From: Ascaris suum
Taxonomy: Eukaryota > Nematoda > Chromadorea > Rhabditida > Ascarididae
NCBI GenBank assembly: GCA_013433145.1
Contig: CM024168.1
Location: 3,286,001 to 3,350,000 of the forward strand
Length of the DNA: 64,000 nt
Direction of reading: 5' to 3'
The position numbers and the translations under genes are program-made. Below the pieces are notes generated by a model, which saw only the letters and a program-made list of their open reading frames with translations, had not been told where the DNA came from and did not search any database. Position 1 is the first letter of the stretch. Each line of letters opens with the position of its first letter. Shown piece by piece: positions 27,401 through 39,342 of this stretch.

Positions 27401-30400
27401 TTTGCTGGCCATGAAACGTGTAAAAATAAATCGAGAAGAATTATCAGTTTGCTCACCTACGTTGCACTTCCTTTTCAGATTTCCGACCTTTATGTCACCT
27501 CTTCAATGCTGTTCTCGCTCGTATGGCGCAGTTTCTATGCGTCTTGCGATTCCATATTGTTCATAGCGTTAGTGTTTTTTGCCCCATCTCTCTTTCTTTA
27601 TTTCTGTTTTGCTGGGTTAGATTTTTGGTGTTTATTCCAAAAATTTACTGTTCCAGAAAGTGAGCGATTTTCGTTTTGTACCAACAGGGTTCTTAGTTGC
27701 GGCTATTTGAAGATTCAACTCCGGCTTAAATTTTGTAGGCAGCAGTATGTATAACATAAGTTTTATTCTCGTCAACTTTTCACTAGAACATTTTTGGAGG
27801 GGGCAGCAATCACTAATAGAGTTGTAAACCTTCGATGCTGAGAGCCACGCAATATAACGGCATGCAACTGCCGAGTTTTGCGCCGTTTATTGCTCACTTT
27901 ATCGTCTTAAATCTACGGAGGTTTGCTTTCCTATCGATGGTATTTGAGGTTCTACAGTTTACAGCCCTTTCCAAAGATTTAGGTGCTCATTCATTCTGAT
28001 GTTGCGGCATGTTGTTAGTGGTTAATTGCATTCTACGACTTTGAATTTTTTTCAATGGAGGTCATTTGTGGTTAATTGCACTTGTAAGTCGATATTTCCC
28101 AAACGACCCTCTGGTGGAAATGGATATTGTTAATTTTGGACACGTGGTGGCATCTAGTTGAAATATGCGTTTGGGTTTGTTTCGGTCAAATTGCGACTGA
28201 GTATGTGAACAAGTATTTTTTTACGTGTTCTTTTCATTCATGCTCTCCATGATCCAATTGGTGTTCGTTTTAATTAGTATTGATATTCACTTGCACTGAC
28301 ATGTTCAATTTTTACGTGACCTGCGCACGCGATACGAGAGGAAGGCTATATTTTTTGCGGAAGTGACCTTTGCGTAGACGGTAAACGCAGTAAGAAAAGG
28401 CAGTCGGTCATGTTTTATAGGTGATCGAAGTTCATACGCAAAAGTTCAACATGGAGTTGGGAGAATGGTCGAATGATTTGGATAAGCTAATCGAAGCACA
28501 TGAGCAATGTCTGCGTGGTTTAGAGGAAGGTCTTTTCCTTGTCGATGAGTCTAAGGTTAGTATGACGGCTTTTTTGATGTTTTGTGGTTTTTTTTTGCGA
28601 CAGTGAATTGCTTCTAAGCGGAAAAGTCTAGGTGACGCAATTTTCACCCAGATATTTGACTGCGGATCTCGGACGAAGAAGGATGATTGGAGCAACTCTA
28701 AGTTTCTTGGTCATATAATGACGTCCTCACCTCCTTCTTGCACCGTTAGTGGAGGAAGAAGTCACACAGGCCTCCAGAGAGGCTCGCAAGCACTCAGCAT
28801 AATGGGAAAGAGTGCGATAAAATAAAAAGTATACAAATGATGTTGTAGAACGCAAATACAAGCTGAGCTTTATTCAGTTTTCTTTAGTTTCTTTTTGAGA
28901 CCGAGATAGCCTGCCATGCTAATGCTTACTACTAGTAGCGCAGGTTGCACATCTCCTACTCGTAACGATGCCGTTGCTATTGGGAGTTGACCTGTTAGTA
29001 TTTTGGCAAGTCTGCACGGGTTCCTGCTTCGATTAGCAGCATGCTGCTGGTATATTCCTTCTTGACCTTCATGGGGAGTACAAGTGTGCGGATCTGTTCC
29101 ACACAGCCCGTATGCCTGTTATTCTTGACATAGCTGCGCAACCGACATGGGGCTTATCATGGCATTTTGTGCAGGCCTAGCGCGATCTAAATCATCAGGT
29201 TATTTTGGGCTTTTCCAGCTCGCTTCATTCGTCTAGACGAATTTTTCGTCCACTTCAGTCGCTTTAATTTCGAAGTTTTCTTTTGTTGGTCATTTATCCC
29301 CATGAATAATGCATTCGGCAACCATACCTTTTTGTTGTAAAATCTCTTCACATTTGAGGACCTCGTCGAATAGAGGAACTTTATTTGAAGACCCGCACAC
29401 AAGAGTCCCTGGTTTCAAAAGCTCGCGCAAAAAATGTTCACAAAATAGGAGGAAAGAGGGACGTAGACAAAGTGAACTCGGCTATCGAATTCCGAAGAGG
29501 AAGAGTAGTTGTTGTTGATTTTTTGTGCCTGTTGGCTATCTGCAAGGTGCCAGTTGATGTTCTGGACGGGAGGAAATTGGTTTTGCATCTTGCTTCATCT
29601 TATTCTTTCTCCTCTCTCCACTCCACTAAAAGGTTGGGTATATTTGGTTATAACAGGTTGTTTAACCAATTGGATCGGATTTTGAAGGTATTTCTGAAAG
29701 CATAGTATTTTTAGGATGTGAGAACACTGATCGCCTCGCTTTGCGATCTCATTTTCGAAGCGGTTGATCTTCACAGTAAATTCACTTCCGAGGTACGGCA
29801 TGTTTTTTTAAAGTTGAGATAGCATATTTTGCCAAATACAGATTATGTTGCTTCCAGGAGTTGTTTCCTGTACGTAGTAATGACGAAGAACCTACAGTTC
29901 CCAATCTTGTAACAAAAACTGCAATATTGATTGCATATTTTTTGCGTTTTTAAGGCTTTCGGCAGTCATTATAGCATTATCGAGTGGAATGAAGGCGAAA
30001 ACGGTCAAGTTTAGAGGCCTCGTCATATTGTTAATTGGCTTGTTGTGTCTGTTCGGTGGCTATTTACGTGAATCCTGTTTTGCACACTCGATGACATTAT
30101 ATTTACACCAAATTCACGCAGTCGGTTGCTGACTTAGCTGCTAGTGCAGTGGATTATTTTAACCCAATTGTGCTTTTTGGAGAGCAGCCGAAATTCGTAA
30201 AACTCATTTGCATGTTTAATTGAGATTGATATTGTCAGTTTTGATCTTCAAAAATTTGTTACCTCGTTATATCTTTCACTTCAACTTGGAACTTAAATCG
30301 GAGCTTTTTGAGATTTTCTATAAGTGACGCTTAATCTATTCGCTGAAAAGGCACTGTAAAATGTCGAAAATATTATGGACAAAAATTGCAAATTGCAGTG

Positions 30401-32715
30401 AAATTAAGAATGTGCTTTGTGCGTGTATATCGAGTTTTATGAAGTAATCTTTTTTTAAAGTCGTATGGAAACACAAAATTCCGAGCATCGTCTGGAATTT
30501 TTTTCTTTCATCATTAAGGATTCTTCGTGTAGCGTATTGCCAAAGTTTTATTCATTAATTTTTTGCGCTGCCAAGAGCTACCCTCAAATCTCTGATTACT
30601 TGACAGATAATCAGAGATTTCATTTTCACATATGCCGCAAACTTCTCACGAAGTAAGTAGATGATAGAAGCTAGTTATTCATAAATCAGGATTCCGATTA
30701 GTTTTGCAGATGGATGCGCATCTACAAAACTAATCGGAAGATCTTGTTTTACTTCCACAAAGTTCACGAGTAGAGGAATTTGAAACGTGTGTAAATGAAA
30801 TCGCACAAGGTATAAAAGGGAGCGCTGCGACTTGCATGTATTGGATTACTTCTTTACTGTTTAATTACTGTGAGCGTACGACTTAAAGTTTGATGACGCA
30901 ATTCAAGGTTATTGAAAAATTACTATATAAAATCTTGAGTGGTATTTTTGAATAGCTCATAGCGGTCAATCTCTTATAATTATAAAAAAGTTCGTGTAGT
31001 GCTTACGCGGTTTAAAGTCTAGTCCCATAAGTGAAGTCTTATCATCTGCCCATACTTCATATTGTTCAGCTGCCCAAGTTTTTAATTTTTTTTTGCTCTT
31101 TGAAGCTATTGCCTTTTAGAATAATGCAGTTGTAACGAATAGACTGATTGAAATTTTTATTGTGCTTCCATGCATATTGTGATTTTACTTATGTACATGA
31201 ATTTGAAATCCCCGTTTGATGGCGGTTTTTATAAATGCTTATCAACAAAAACTGTCAGGAACTAGTTCATAAAATCCCTTCCTATCTTACATTTCGCATA
31301 TGCAAGAAGCAATCTTACCGGTCAACATAATGCAACCTATTTTTTGAAGTTGATCGCTGCTACGGCTACTAAGACATTATCAAGGGCAGTAGAGCGCGAT
31401 TTTGATGATACGGCTAGATTTGAGTTTGAAGAAGAGCGCATTCGAGAGGAGGAAACATATCAGCGAATCAACATCGCCTACCTTCCGCTGATCCGAAACA
31501 TCAACGATAAATTTGTGGTAAGTCCTAGAGGTCATTGATTTTTTTTCTCCTCATTGATTAACGGTCATCAGAACTAGTTGATAAGGTTATTGGAAGATAG
31601 ACGAGAAAGAGAGCGGAAGGTTCTGTGTGCATTGTGGTGCTTTTGATTTATTGCAAAATTCATCCCCTTCTGCAATAAAATCGCTGCACTTTTGTTTCCT
31701 TTTTTTGGTTGAGTAAGTCCGAGTTCTGAATTTGTTTTCTCGGCGCCACCTCTCAAAGAAAGGAATTTTACCATTTAAGATTCGCTGAATTTGAAATGTG
31801 CCATGTTCCTTCATTTGGATTGATCTGCGACATAAAACCAAATATCGACTGCAAATTTTAATCTGTGGAGATGCTTTCTGCTTGACGCTAGCTATCAGTT
31901 TATATTAATCAGGGATGAACTACACAATCGGCTGACAGCAACTTACTTCAAAATCCGACGAATTCATTGCGGTGAATGTTACAATTTGCTAATTCTGCTG
32001 CAATCCTCTCACCTGCTAATGATAACGTATGCGTGGTGCCTGTTTTCTCTGATGGATCTTTGAGTTCTGTATTACTTTGTTGAAGATGTTGTGCAAATGC
32101 GGCGAATGTGAAAACTCGTAAATAGTTTTCTGTAAAGGTGTTGGGGAGAGAGGAGAGGAATAATGTGGGATTGTTTGCTACTCGTAATGGCAATGTTCAT
32201 AGAGTAGTGGATTTACAACTTGTCCAGCTATTATGGAGAAATCTGGGTTTGGCGCCAAATATTTGCTAAGCTACTGCCGTGATTGATTGCGTATTTGGAG
32301 AATATATTCAGATCTGAAAACGTTTTGTGATTGTGATTCGTATGGAGAATCAGTTTATTTACTACATTTTTTTAAATACTGAAACACCCTAACAGATGCA
32401 CTTTAGGTTGTCACGTTTTTCATTTCAACGTTGTTAGAGTTAAAAGGTGGATACAACTGACGTATATGTTTGGATGCGGATGTGCTTTCAGCTTTTGAGG
32501 TATTGTGTTTTTTTAATGGGAGGAAAGTACCTGTTTAAATGATATAATTTCAGCGACAAATGAGCGACTTAGTGGAGGAAATGTTGCATCGAGAAGCGGG
32601 CGTGAAATTGCCGAATCTTGCGATGCAGCTTGACTTTACGGGTTATTATCTTCGGAATGGTGTCAAAACGAAATTCCGATCATCAGCCGATCAGGGCGTT
32701 GGATTCTCGCAATAA
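12472..32715 (+). CDS. gip-1: Gamma-tubulin complex component 3-like (GCP3/Spc98 family)
   Basis: Component of the gamma-tubulin complex that nucleates microtubules at centrosomes. Twenty exons: 12472-12571, 13546-13638, 14659-14786, 16066-16250, 17700-17767, 18661-18887, 19164-19232, 19478-19561, 19915-20069, 21687-21810, 23470-23586, 24371-24525, 25555-25692, 26148-26393, 26809-26933, 27479-27567, 28421-28555, 29715-29792, 31350-31517, 32554-32715. All phases agree and the join is 881 aa, close to human GCP3 (907). Residues 1-190 are variable and Ser/Thr-rich. GRIP1 (GCP-N) begins near 195 (SEEMIRQTVWALVGSEGRYI). GRIP2 (GCP-C), which binds gamma-tubulin, covers about 450-875, with ILVVGKSMALL, HFLMTDENLAL, MGRYQHMFTFIW, LIEAHEQCLRGLEE and the C-terminal LAMQLDFTGYYLRN. 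The segment preceding MGRYQHMF and the basic-acidic EFEEERIREEETYQ favour GCP3 over GCP2. Introns 5 and 18 each exceed 850 bp. No AATAAA was found close to the stop. Confidence 0.9.
30586..30620. repeat. Perfect 13-bp stem hairpin in gip-1 intron 18
   Basis: AAATCTCTGATTA (30586-30598) and TAATCAGAGATTT (30608-30620) are exact reverse complements separated by 9 bases. A second, larger hairpin lies 70 bases downstream in the same intron. Confidence 0.85.
30692..30739. repeat. 21-bp near-perfect hairpin in gip-1 intron 18
   Basis: Arms 30692-30712 and 30719-30739 pair over 21 bp with one C/A mismatch (left TTTTGCAGATG, right CATCTACAAAA), around a 6-base loop. It could be a remnant of a palindromic mobile element or the base of a small-RNA precursor. 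The loop is shorter than in most microRNA hairpins. Confidence 0.85.
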
Positions 32716-35057
32716 CGCTTGACTAATAAGAGCGCGATTCATCGATGAACAGTCCCCCTTATACATATGTGATCTATGAGAAAGTAGTAAAGAATTCAGG
32801 TCAAAATGCATCATCTCTCCGTCCTTAGCTAGCAGGCCTAGTTTGTATAAAGCTTATTTGAAACTGTGACTGGATGTAATCGCAACACTAATCCATTATT
32901 ATTGTATATTGATGATGAGTGAATTTTGGTTATAGACCCGGCTGTGGTCGGATTTACTGCGCACTCAGTAAATGATTCAAGAATCGTATGTATTATTGAT
33001 TTTCATTCTCCCTCGCAAACATACTTGCTACACACAAGTCTAACAGACCTGCTGGAGGGTGTTTTCTAAATGCCGTTTGCATCTTATTCGTCTTGTTTTA
33101 CTGCCTCTGTTTGATTATTGCATGTGTTTCATATGCCATTGAAAGGTTGTGTATTCTAACTGTAGGGCTTTATTCTGCGCATTTTGCGTTTCCTTATCGT
33201 TTATGAGATATTTGCGTTTAAGTTGTGATTCCGTGAAAAATTGTTCTCCTTCAATCATTTCATATGTGGTGTGTTGAATGCCTAATTCACCTCAATTGCC
33301 ATAACTATATCGCTTTTGTTTTATTTAGCGGTATTCGAACCAATGTTATCACTGAGATTTTGAAGAAATTTTGGTGTTATTTCTTTTCAAAAGTAGATCT
33401 TGCAATGAAAATCTTGCAATGCATTAACGATAAAAATAGAATTTTGTGGATTAGATGATATGTTTTGGAGAAATGTTTTCAATGAGAGTTTCTTTCCAAT
33501 ATTTGTGATAGATGTAAAGCATGTGATAGCCGTTAGTGGATCATGAATGTAATTAGAGAGATCAGAGAGGAATCGGCTAATCATATGTATTAAAGAAAGT
33601 TGCAATTGAGGCGTTTAGGTAGCTTCGGCTATTTGCTTTAAATGATGTGTACATAAGCGTTCATTCCAGTTCCCCTTTTTATCGTTGTTGTGTGGTGTGT
33701 AGATCTCGTCATGTTTTTGCCTGGCTAGCATTTAGCGATCTTTTATCGCATCATCATTGTAATGAGTTTTATCGTTATTATTATGCATTGGTCCTACGTA
33801 GCTGAAACTTTTTGTGGATTTTTTTGGACGAGTTTGAATCCATTAGTTCATAACTTGCGCGCACTCTGATTCATCAATTCATTTGGCAAACGCTTCGCGA
33901 AAATTATGATTTCATGCGGGGACGTATATAGCAGTGGAACCTGAAAAACTTCATTTTATATGAATACCGCATACTTCCTGTTTTGGTAGCTCACTTTTAT
34001 CCGACTTTCCGCACATACCGATTTAGTTCATTCTCGAAAACATTTAATTCTGCAATCTGCAAGGACTTTGATTCGTCACAGACCCATCTCATACCGATAA
34101 ATTCAGCCGTACGCAGGTGTTAGTTCACGACTTTAGCGTTTAAGTTCATGAATGGAAGCAATGAGTGACGAGTGTGCCACCACTGCAAGATGCAAGAAGT
34201 AATAATTCCATTTGATTTTCACTAACCCGAAATTTGCGGGAGCGATTCGTTGGGGGACACTGTGTTGAATGGTATCGTGACGCTCAGGGACGCCTATCAC
34301 CCGTTTCTCTTTCAGGATCAGTTTCATCCCCCGGGAGAAACGCGCAACTTCTGGACTTGGCGATCACGGCACGTATGCTTAAGCGCGCTTATTGGTAGCC
34401 CGTCCCCAGTCCCAAGTTTGCTTCATTTTGGTCGCAGGTTGGTTGTTTCAGTGCCGTACAAGCAGCATTGTCTGTTTGTTCACTGAAAATCCTAATGATG
34501 GTGGAATCTGCAAACATCATTGGGTGCATGATGTGGACGACTGCAGTGGCAAAAACACGAGGGGAAGCAGTCTTGGTGCTTTTCGTGACCCTGAAAATTT
34601 CCAAGAACAACCCATTGCATTTTAAGCACCCAAATGATCCAATACGGAGGCGTCCCTTCACATCCTTGGGTGTGCGCTGACTCGTCCACAACAACTAGCG
34701 GTTTACTCTGGATCCGCCGGCCGAGCACACTTCCGTCAGTGTTCTTGAACTTTTGTGCACCCTCACGCGCCTTCCCTTCTCAACGTTGCCCACCACAAAG
34801 TTACCTGTATTGAGTGGAGTTCCCACCATTACTTCACCTCCACAACAACGTTATTTGCTGGCCGCACCGCTGTGGGAATCAACATTCAACAGTGCAAAAA
34901 CTTTCCACGCATACAGTATTCATTCTTGCAAAAGAAATTCCATGGAATCAATGCACATGTTATTTACATATCCGTCAAGATGAACGAATAATCATCTACA
35001 ACGCAGCAAAAAAAGAACCAAAGGCGAAAATACAAAATCAGTCAGGTGTGGATGGGA

Positions 35058-35082
35058 GGGGGGGGGGGGGGGGGAGGGGGAG
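35058..35082. repeat. Poly-G tract
   Basis: About 16 G residues in a row, then A and further G-runs. It is a G-quadruplex-prone and assembly-error-prone site in the convergent spacer. Confidence 0.85.
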
Positions 35083-36818
35083 GAGTGATGGGGCGCTGAG
35101 AGACAACACCGAACACGGATTCAATCTCACGCAAAAGCGCGATGAAACACACGACCACCTGTTCGGCTCTTGTACGCCCACTCGCCGCTGTTTAAACCAT
35201 CCCCCAATATCGCCAGGCCACCAACGTCTAGTAATATTCCCTTCCTTTTTCCCTCCCACAGCGGTGCCGGCTGCCACCCTCAACTAAAATTTAAGTTCTC
35301 TCATTTCATCACTTCCACAGAAATCACTTTTGTCGCCCTAAGTACCACTAGCACGAAGCGCATCACCTCATCCCAACTATCTACATGTACTCCTCGTGCA
35401 TATTCTAGCGGGTTCTCGCATACAGAGAGCAAAAAAAACGAGCATATGTCATACTAAAAACGATTGAAATGTAAACTTTCTTCGTTAGAATATCAACCAT
35501 GCTATCCATGAAAATAAACGATGTGGTGGAAGAAAATGTGAACATATATGAATGTTGTAAGGAAGAAAATATCGTAAAACCGTACAAGAGCGAAGAACGG
35601 TCCATAAACGTGTCGGTAAAAGCAAATTGTAATATCAAAATGACGGCGCACAACTCAGAAATGACCGTCCCTATACGGTGCAACACATTATGATGAAGTA
35701 ACTCTGTTAGAAAATGCCCATCGCAGGCGAATAAAATGACAGTCATACAACACTCAAAACAGCGCTAACGCAGCAAACAGTGCTGTTGCTAGATGGTATT
35801 TTTCATTGACTCCGGCTCCTTCCCCTCCTTTCCATGACGTCGATGAAGAGTATCAAAGACCATCAAAGCGACATGAATTAACGACATATTACGTCCATCC
35901 CCTCTCCCCTTCTTTCGAACTTGCAAATCATGCTTCCTCTCATTCATTTCTTTACTGCAACACCTTTTTCTACTCCTGTCTCTTTCTCCATCATCGCCCT
36001 CTGAATAACATGCCGCCAAAAAAAAACATGCTTGCCATAAACATTCTTCGGTTACCGCCGTTTGAAAGTCGAGAGCTTCCATAAAACAGAGTCAGTACAG
36101 AAAAATAAATGGTTAGGACAAAAGTAAACGGCAGAAGTCAACGAGCAATTAAACGATTGAGTCGCTAAACCGAGCACGAGAAAACCGACCAATAAAAGGA
36201 GAATAAAAGAGAGGAGGAACGAACGAGCGATAACAGGGAGGGAACATAATGGCGATAAAAAGCATTCATCCATCAGACTGTAAAAAGTTTGTGCTAGGCG
36301 TTCGGCACACCACGCACAGCGTTCGAGAGGGAAAAAAACCAAACCAGATTAGCAAAGGATTGCGGGGTTGCGAAAGAGGAGACGAAGAGGCTTTGGACTC
36401 AGTCAATACCTACAAAGAAAAAGAAAGACCACAGGAAGGCTTGCTACTTACCTAGTCACTTCGACCCACAAACCCTTCCAAAGGGGTCTCTCTTGTCTCA
36501 ATTTTCTGCCCGGGCTACCTCACGAAGAACCAAAACGGGTACGAGAATATAAAACTGCAGTTGACACATGATAAAAACCGACATGAACTCTGATCGGCAA
36601 AACAGAATATATGTCCATGCAGGAACTTAGCCCACCAAAATAGTAGTATCACCGCAAACCGACGAAGAACAGATGGCAAGAAACCCTTTAAACTAATAAC
36701 TAGGAAATCAACGGCGTTCTCGAAACGCAAGTAATCACCACCACCTTAGCCAAGACATTACGCTGCTACAGATGTATACTCCTATTCGCAATGTTGCAAA
36801 CACCGGTAAAAGGATCTG

Positions 36819-36824
36819 TTTATT
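36819..36824 (-). terminator. Possible polyadenylation hexamer for the ZFAND gene
   Basis: TTTATT on the + strand reads AATAAA on the minus strand, about 580 bases past the ZFAND stop codon. It is the nearest hexamer I noticed; variant signals closer to the stop cannot be excluded. Confidence 0.3.
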
Positions 36825-37403
36825 CAACAACAGACGTTCACCCCTTTTCACCCTCCTTCCCGCGCCCGCTTTCCTCGGCTGGCTCCCTTCGGAGTCACTG
36901 ACGTGGTTGTCGAAACAAATGATCACGCTTACAAACTAAACTCCGAAGAGGACACAAATATCGTGTGGTGAAAATTGGGAACGAAGCATCGGAACAATGT
37001 CAGTTGACAGAAAAATGGCAGCGGCCAATTGGAAATAATGGTAGCATGTTGAACGCAAGCAGCGTCCAAACCCTCTCCCCAACCAGCTTATATCTCATCC
37101 CTGCTTAAACTCATTTCAAACTATGTAACATTTGCAGCCCAAATATCAAAAGGCTGACCACGAAAATGCAAAAGTTGTGTTTATAAATTGAACAAATCTA
37201 ATTTTATATTTCACCCGTTCCTCCCTCCCAAAAATGCCACCCAGTGCTCACTCTCTCTCGCTTCTAAAAGTGAAAGAGCTAGAAGCACATATACTTGAAA
37301 GGGCCGACGTTAATATGAAATATGTGTGCACCGTACTTGCAAATGTGGGAGAGGAAGTGTCGTTGCATACTGTTATTTTGTGGGTGGGCTGCTGTCAGTG
37401 GGT

Positions 37404-39342
37404 CTAGATTCGCTGTATCTTCTCGGACACAATCACCGGGTTGTTCTTGCGCAGTTCTTCCCTCTCCATTGTCTTGTAGTCGAATGAACACCCGTGGGCC
37501 GAATCGTACCGATGCTCACCACAGTAAAGGCCACCGCAGCGGCACACAAAACCTACAACAGTTGAATAATGCCTCACTCCGTTCCGATATATAGCTTTCC
37601 CTGCCCATAGGAATGCGAAAACAATAAAAACTCGTTCATTAACATAGATACTTATCAGAAAAACACGCGACACCGCTCTCTTGATTCACGACCTTAATTT
37701 AAGAACCGTTTAGCCGAACTCAGCAGAATCCAAAGCTCAACGGGTACTATGCGCTTTATTCTCCAAGTAGACCGAAGAGTGAAACAAGATTTTTTGTCTA
37801 TTTAACAGTTTACTTCGTTAACTCTTCATTATCATCTAATGCGAATGACAAACATCAGAGCGGCGCCATGGAGAATATATTTCATCCTAAATTAACGAAT
37901 ATCGGGAGGAATTGAAGCTGGATTCAGTGAGCCGCAATCATTTGCTCACTTGTATGTAATACTGCAAACCAAGGATAATCGCAAGCGCATAACAGCTAGA
38001 AAATAACCAATAAAAGAAACTCGTAAACGTGAGAATATTTCGAGATACCTGGCACAATAAGAAAGCGTGATGTATAAGCGAGACGAAGTTCAGCACACAA
38101 CGCAGATGTGACAATTCAGCTCAAAAAGAAGTAACTCACCCGTCAACTCGAAGCATTTCTTTTTTAAGCGTAGAATTTTCCAGCTTTTCTATCAAAAGCT
38201 AATCCGTTAAGTTTTCACGGTTGAGGAATATCCTGGATTAAGCCAAACAACATTCAATCAAAACCAAAACAGTGAACAAACCGGTGAGCCCGACACGCTT
38301 CTTGCACACCTGGCAGCGATTGGCCTTCTTCGGTGGAGGTGGCGCATCCGTTGTGTTTGCATTATTGCCCTCCGCAGCGGTTTCAAGACTAGCCACCGAA
38401 CTACAAACATTATATAACATAGAAAATTCGGTTCCATACCTCTACCGCCTATCTCAACTGCTATAATGCAGTTCACTCATCTCTCACTATCTCGATTCTG
38501 TGCATTTAAAACCCCAGGAAATATATATATGAGAAACCCTCCTCTACAGCTACGAGCAAATGAAAATTGAAAATAAACCTATGCGCAAAAGGATGCATGC
38601 ATACTTAATCGAACAAACACTGATAATACACGCAAAATAAACCTTGAGTTGGAGAGACCGCCAGAAGAGCTCGCACCACCTGCAGCCTCCACAGCCGCTG
38701 CGGCAGCCGCAACGGCTGACTCAAGTTGCGCGGTCACCTCCTCCGACGATTTGGCTGCCTGAGAGCATGAAACCACCTACAAATTAGTTACCTTAGAATT
38801 AAGAACTTGAGGAAAGCAAACTGAAGTTATTGCGAAACCACCCAAGCCGGTGCCTGCGAAGTTAAACTTTGGGATCGAAAAAGTAAACGAAATGCCACAA
38901 TAAACATATTCAGCAACAGATCTGTGAAATATTGAGCACGCAGGTTCGAGCTCTAATGAAAAAGTGACGGGAACTGGATCTATTTATCTCATAAGAAAGT
39001 GCTCAAATCATATATCGCATTGCCGAATACAAGTATGCATGTGTATGGAATTTCTTTTAGTGGCGAGGACCCCCACCTCATATCTCTCTTGACAAATCGA
39101 CTGAGAAAGCTCACCTCTCTAACCTTGTCTGCGATGACAACAGCAGAAGTGGTGGGTGTGACAGTGTCGTTTGTAGCGTTAGCAACTGCCACTGAAGCCA
39201 CAGTGGGACTAAGACGAGCAGTATCCTGCTTGCGCTTGATCTGATCTTTGAAGCATTTCGAGCATAGACCCTCAGTAGCTGGCGAACCGAAGAATCCACA
39301 ACCTGCTCGGCAAAGTGTCGTCGTTTGCTGTTGATTCTCCAT
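37404..39342 (-). CDS. ZFAND5/6: A20/AN1 zinc-finger protein, ZFAND5/6-like
   Basis: Stress-associated ubiquitin-binding protein; family members bind ubiquitin through A20 and link to the proteasome, NF-kB signalling or peroxisomal import. Minus-strand exons are 39342-39115, 38758-38643, 38400-38282 and 37552-37404 (stop 37406-37404), with consistent phases 0, 2 and 1, for 203 aa (mammalian relatives are about 208-213). The A20 finger is at residues 10-33 ([20 protein letters not shown] plus Cys30). An AN1 finger fills the C-terminal third ([37 protein letters not shown]), followed by the family ending [12 protein letters not shown]. The linker is Thr/Ala-rich, with an alanine run in exon 2 and four prolines in exon 3. 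Met at 39342 was preferred because it sits nine residues before the A20 finger; an in-frame ATG at 39396 would add 18 basic residues. C. elegans has genes of this type. Confidence 0.94.

Larger units (their letters stand above)
32716..37403. other. Spacer between convergent gip-1 and the ZFAND gene
   Basis: The two flanking genes converge here, so 3' UTRs are expected at both ends. A reverse-strand AATAAA (36819-36824) could end the ZFAND transcript. The middle (about 34.2-35.3 kb) is richer in GC and carries overlapping open frames on both strands, a G-run near 35058-35073 and no family I recognise. Purine/pyrimidine strand bias flips across this interval. Confidence 0.5.

Noticed and set aside
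12472..32715. Assignment of the gamma-tubulin complex gene to GCP2 or GCP4
   Set aside because: Segments before and after MGRYQHMFTFIW, the acidic-basic linker in exon 19 and the total length fit GCP3 better, though the choice rests on remembered family features and not on a computed tree.
34389..34728. Possible mariner/Tc1-like transposase remnant in the minus-strand frames
   Set aside because: I could not find an ordered set of transposase motifs in any single frame or with simple shifts.
38943..38953. GGTTCGAGCTC resembling a tRNA B box
   Set aside because: No A box or cloverleaf can be formed from the bases upstream.
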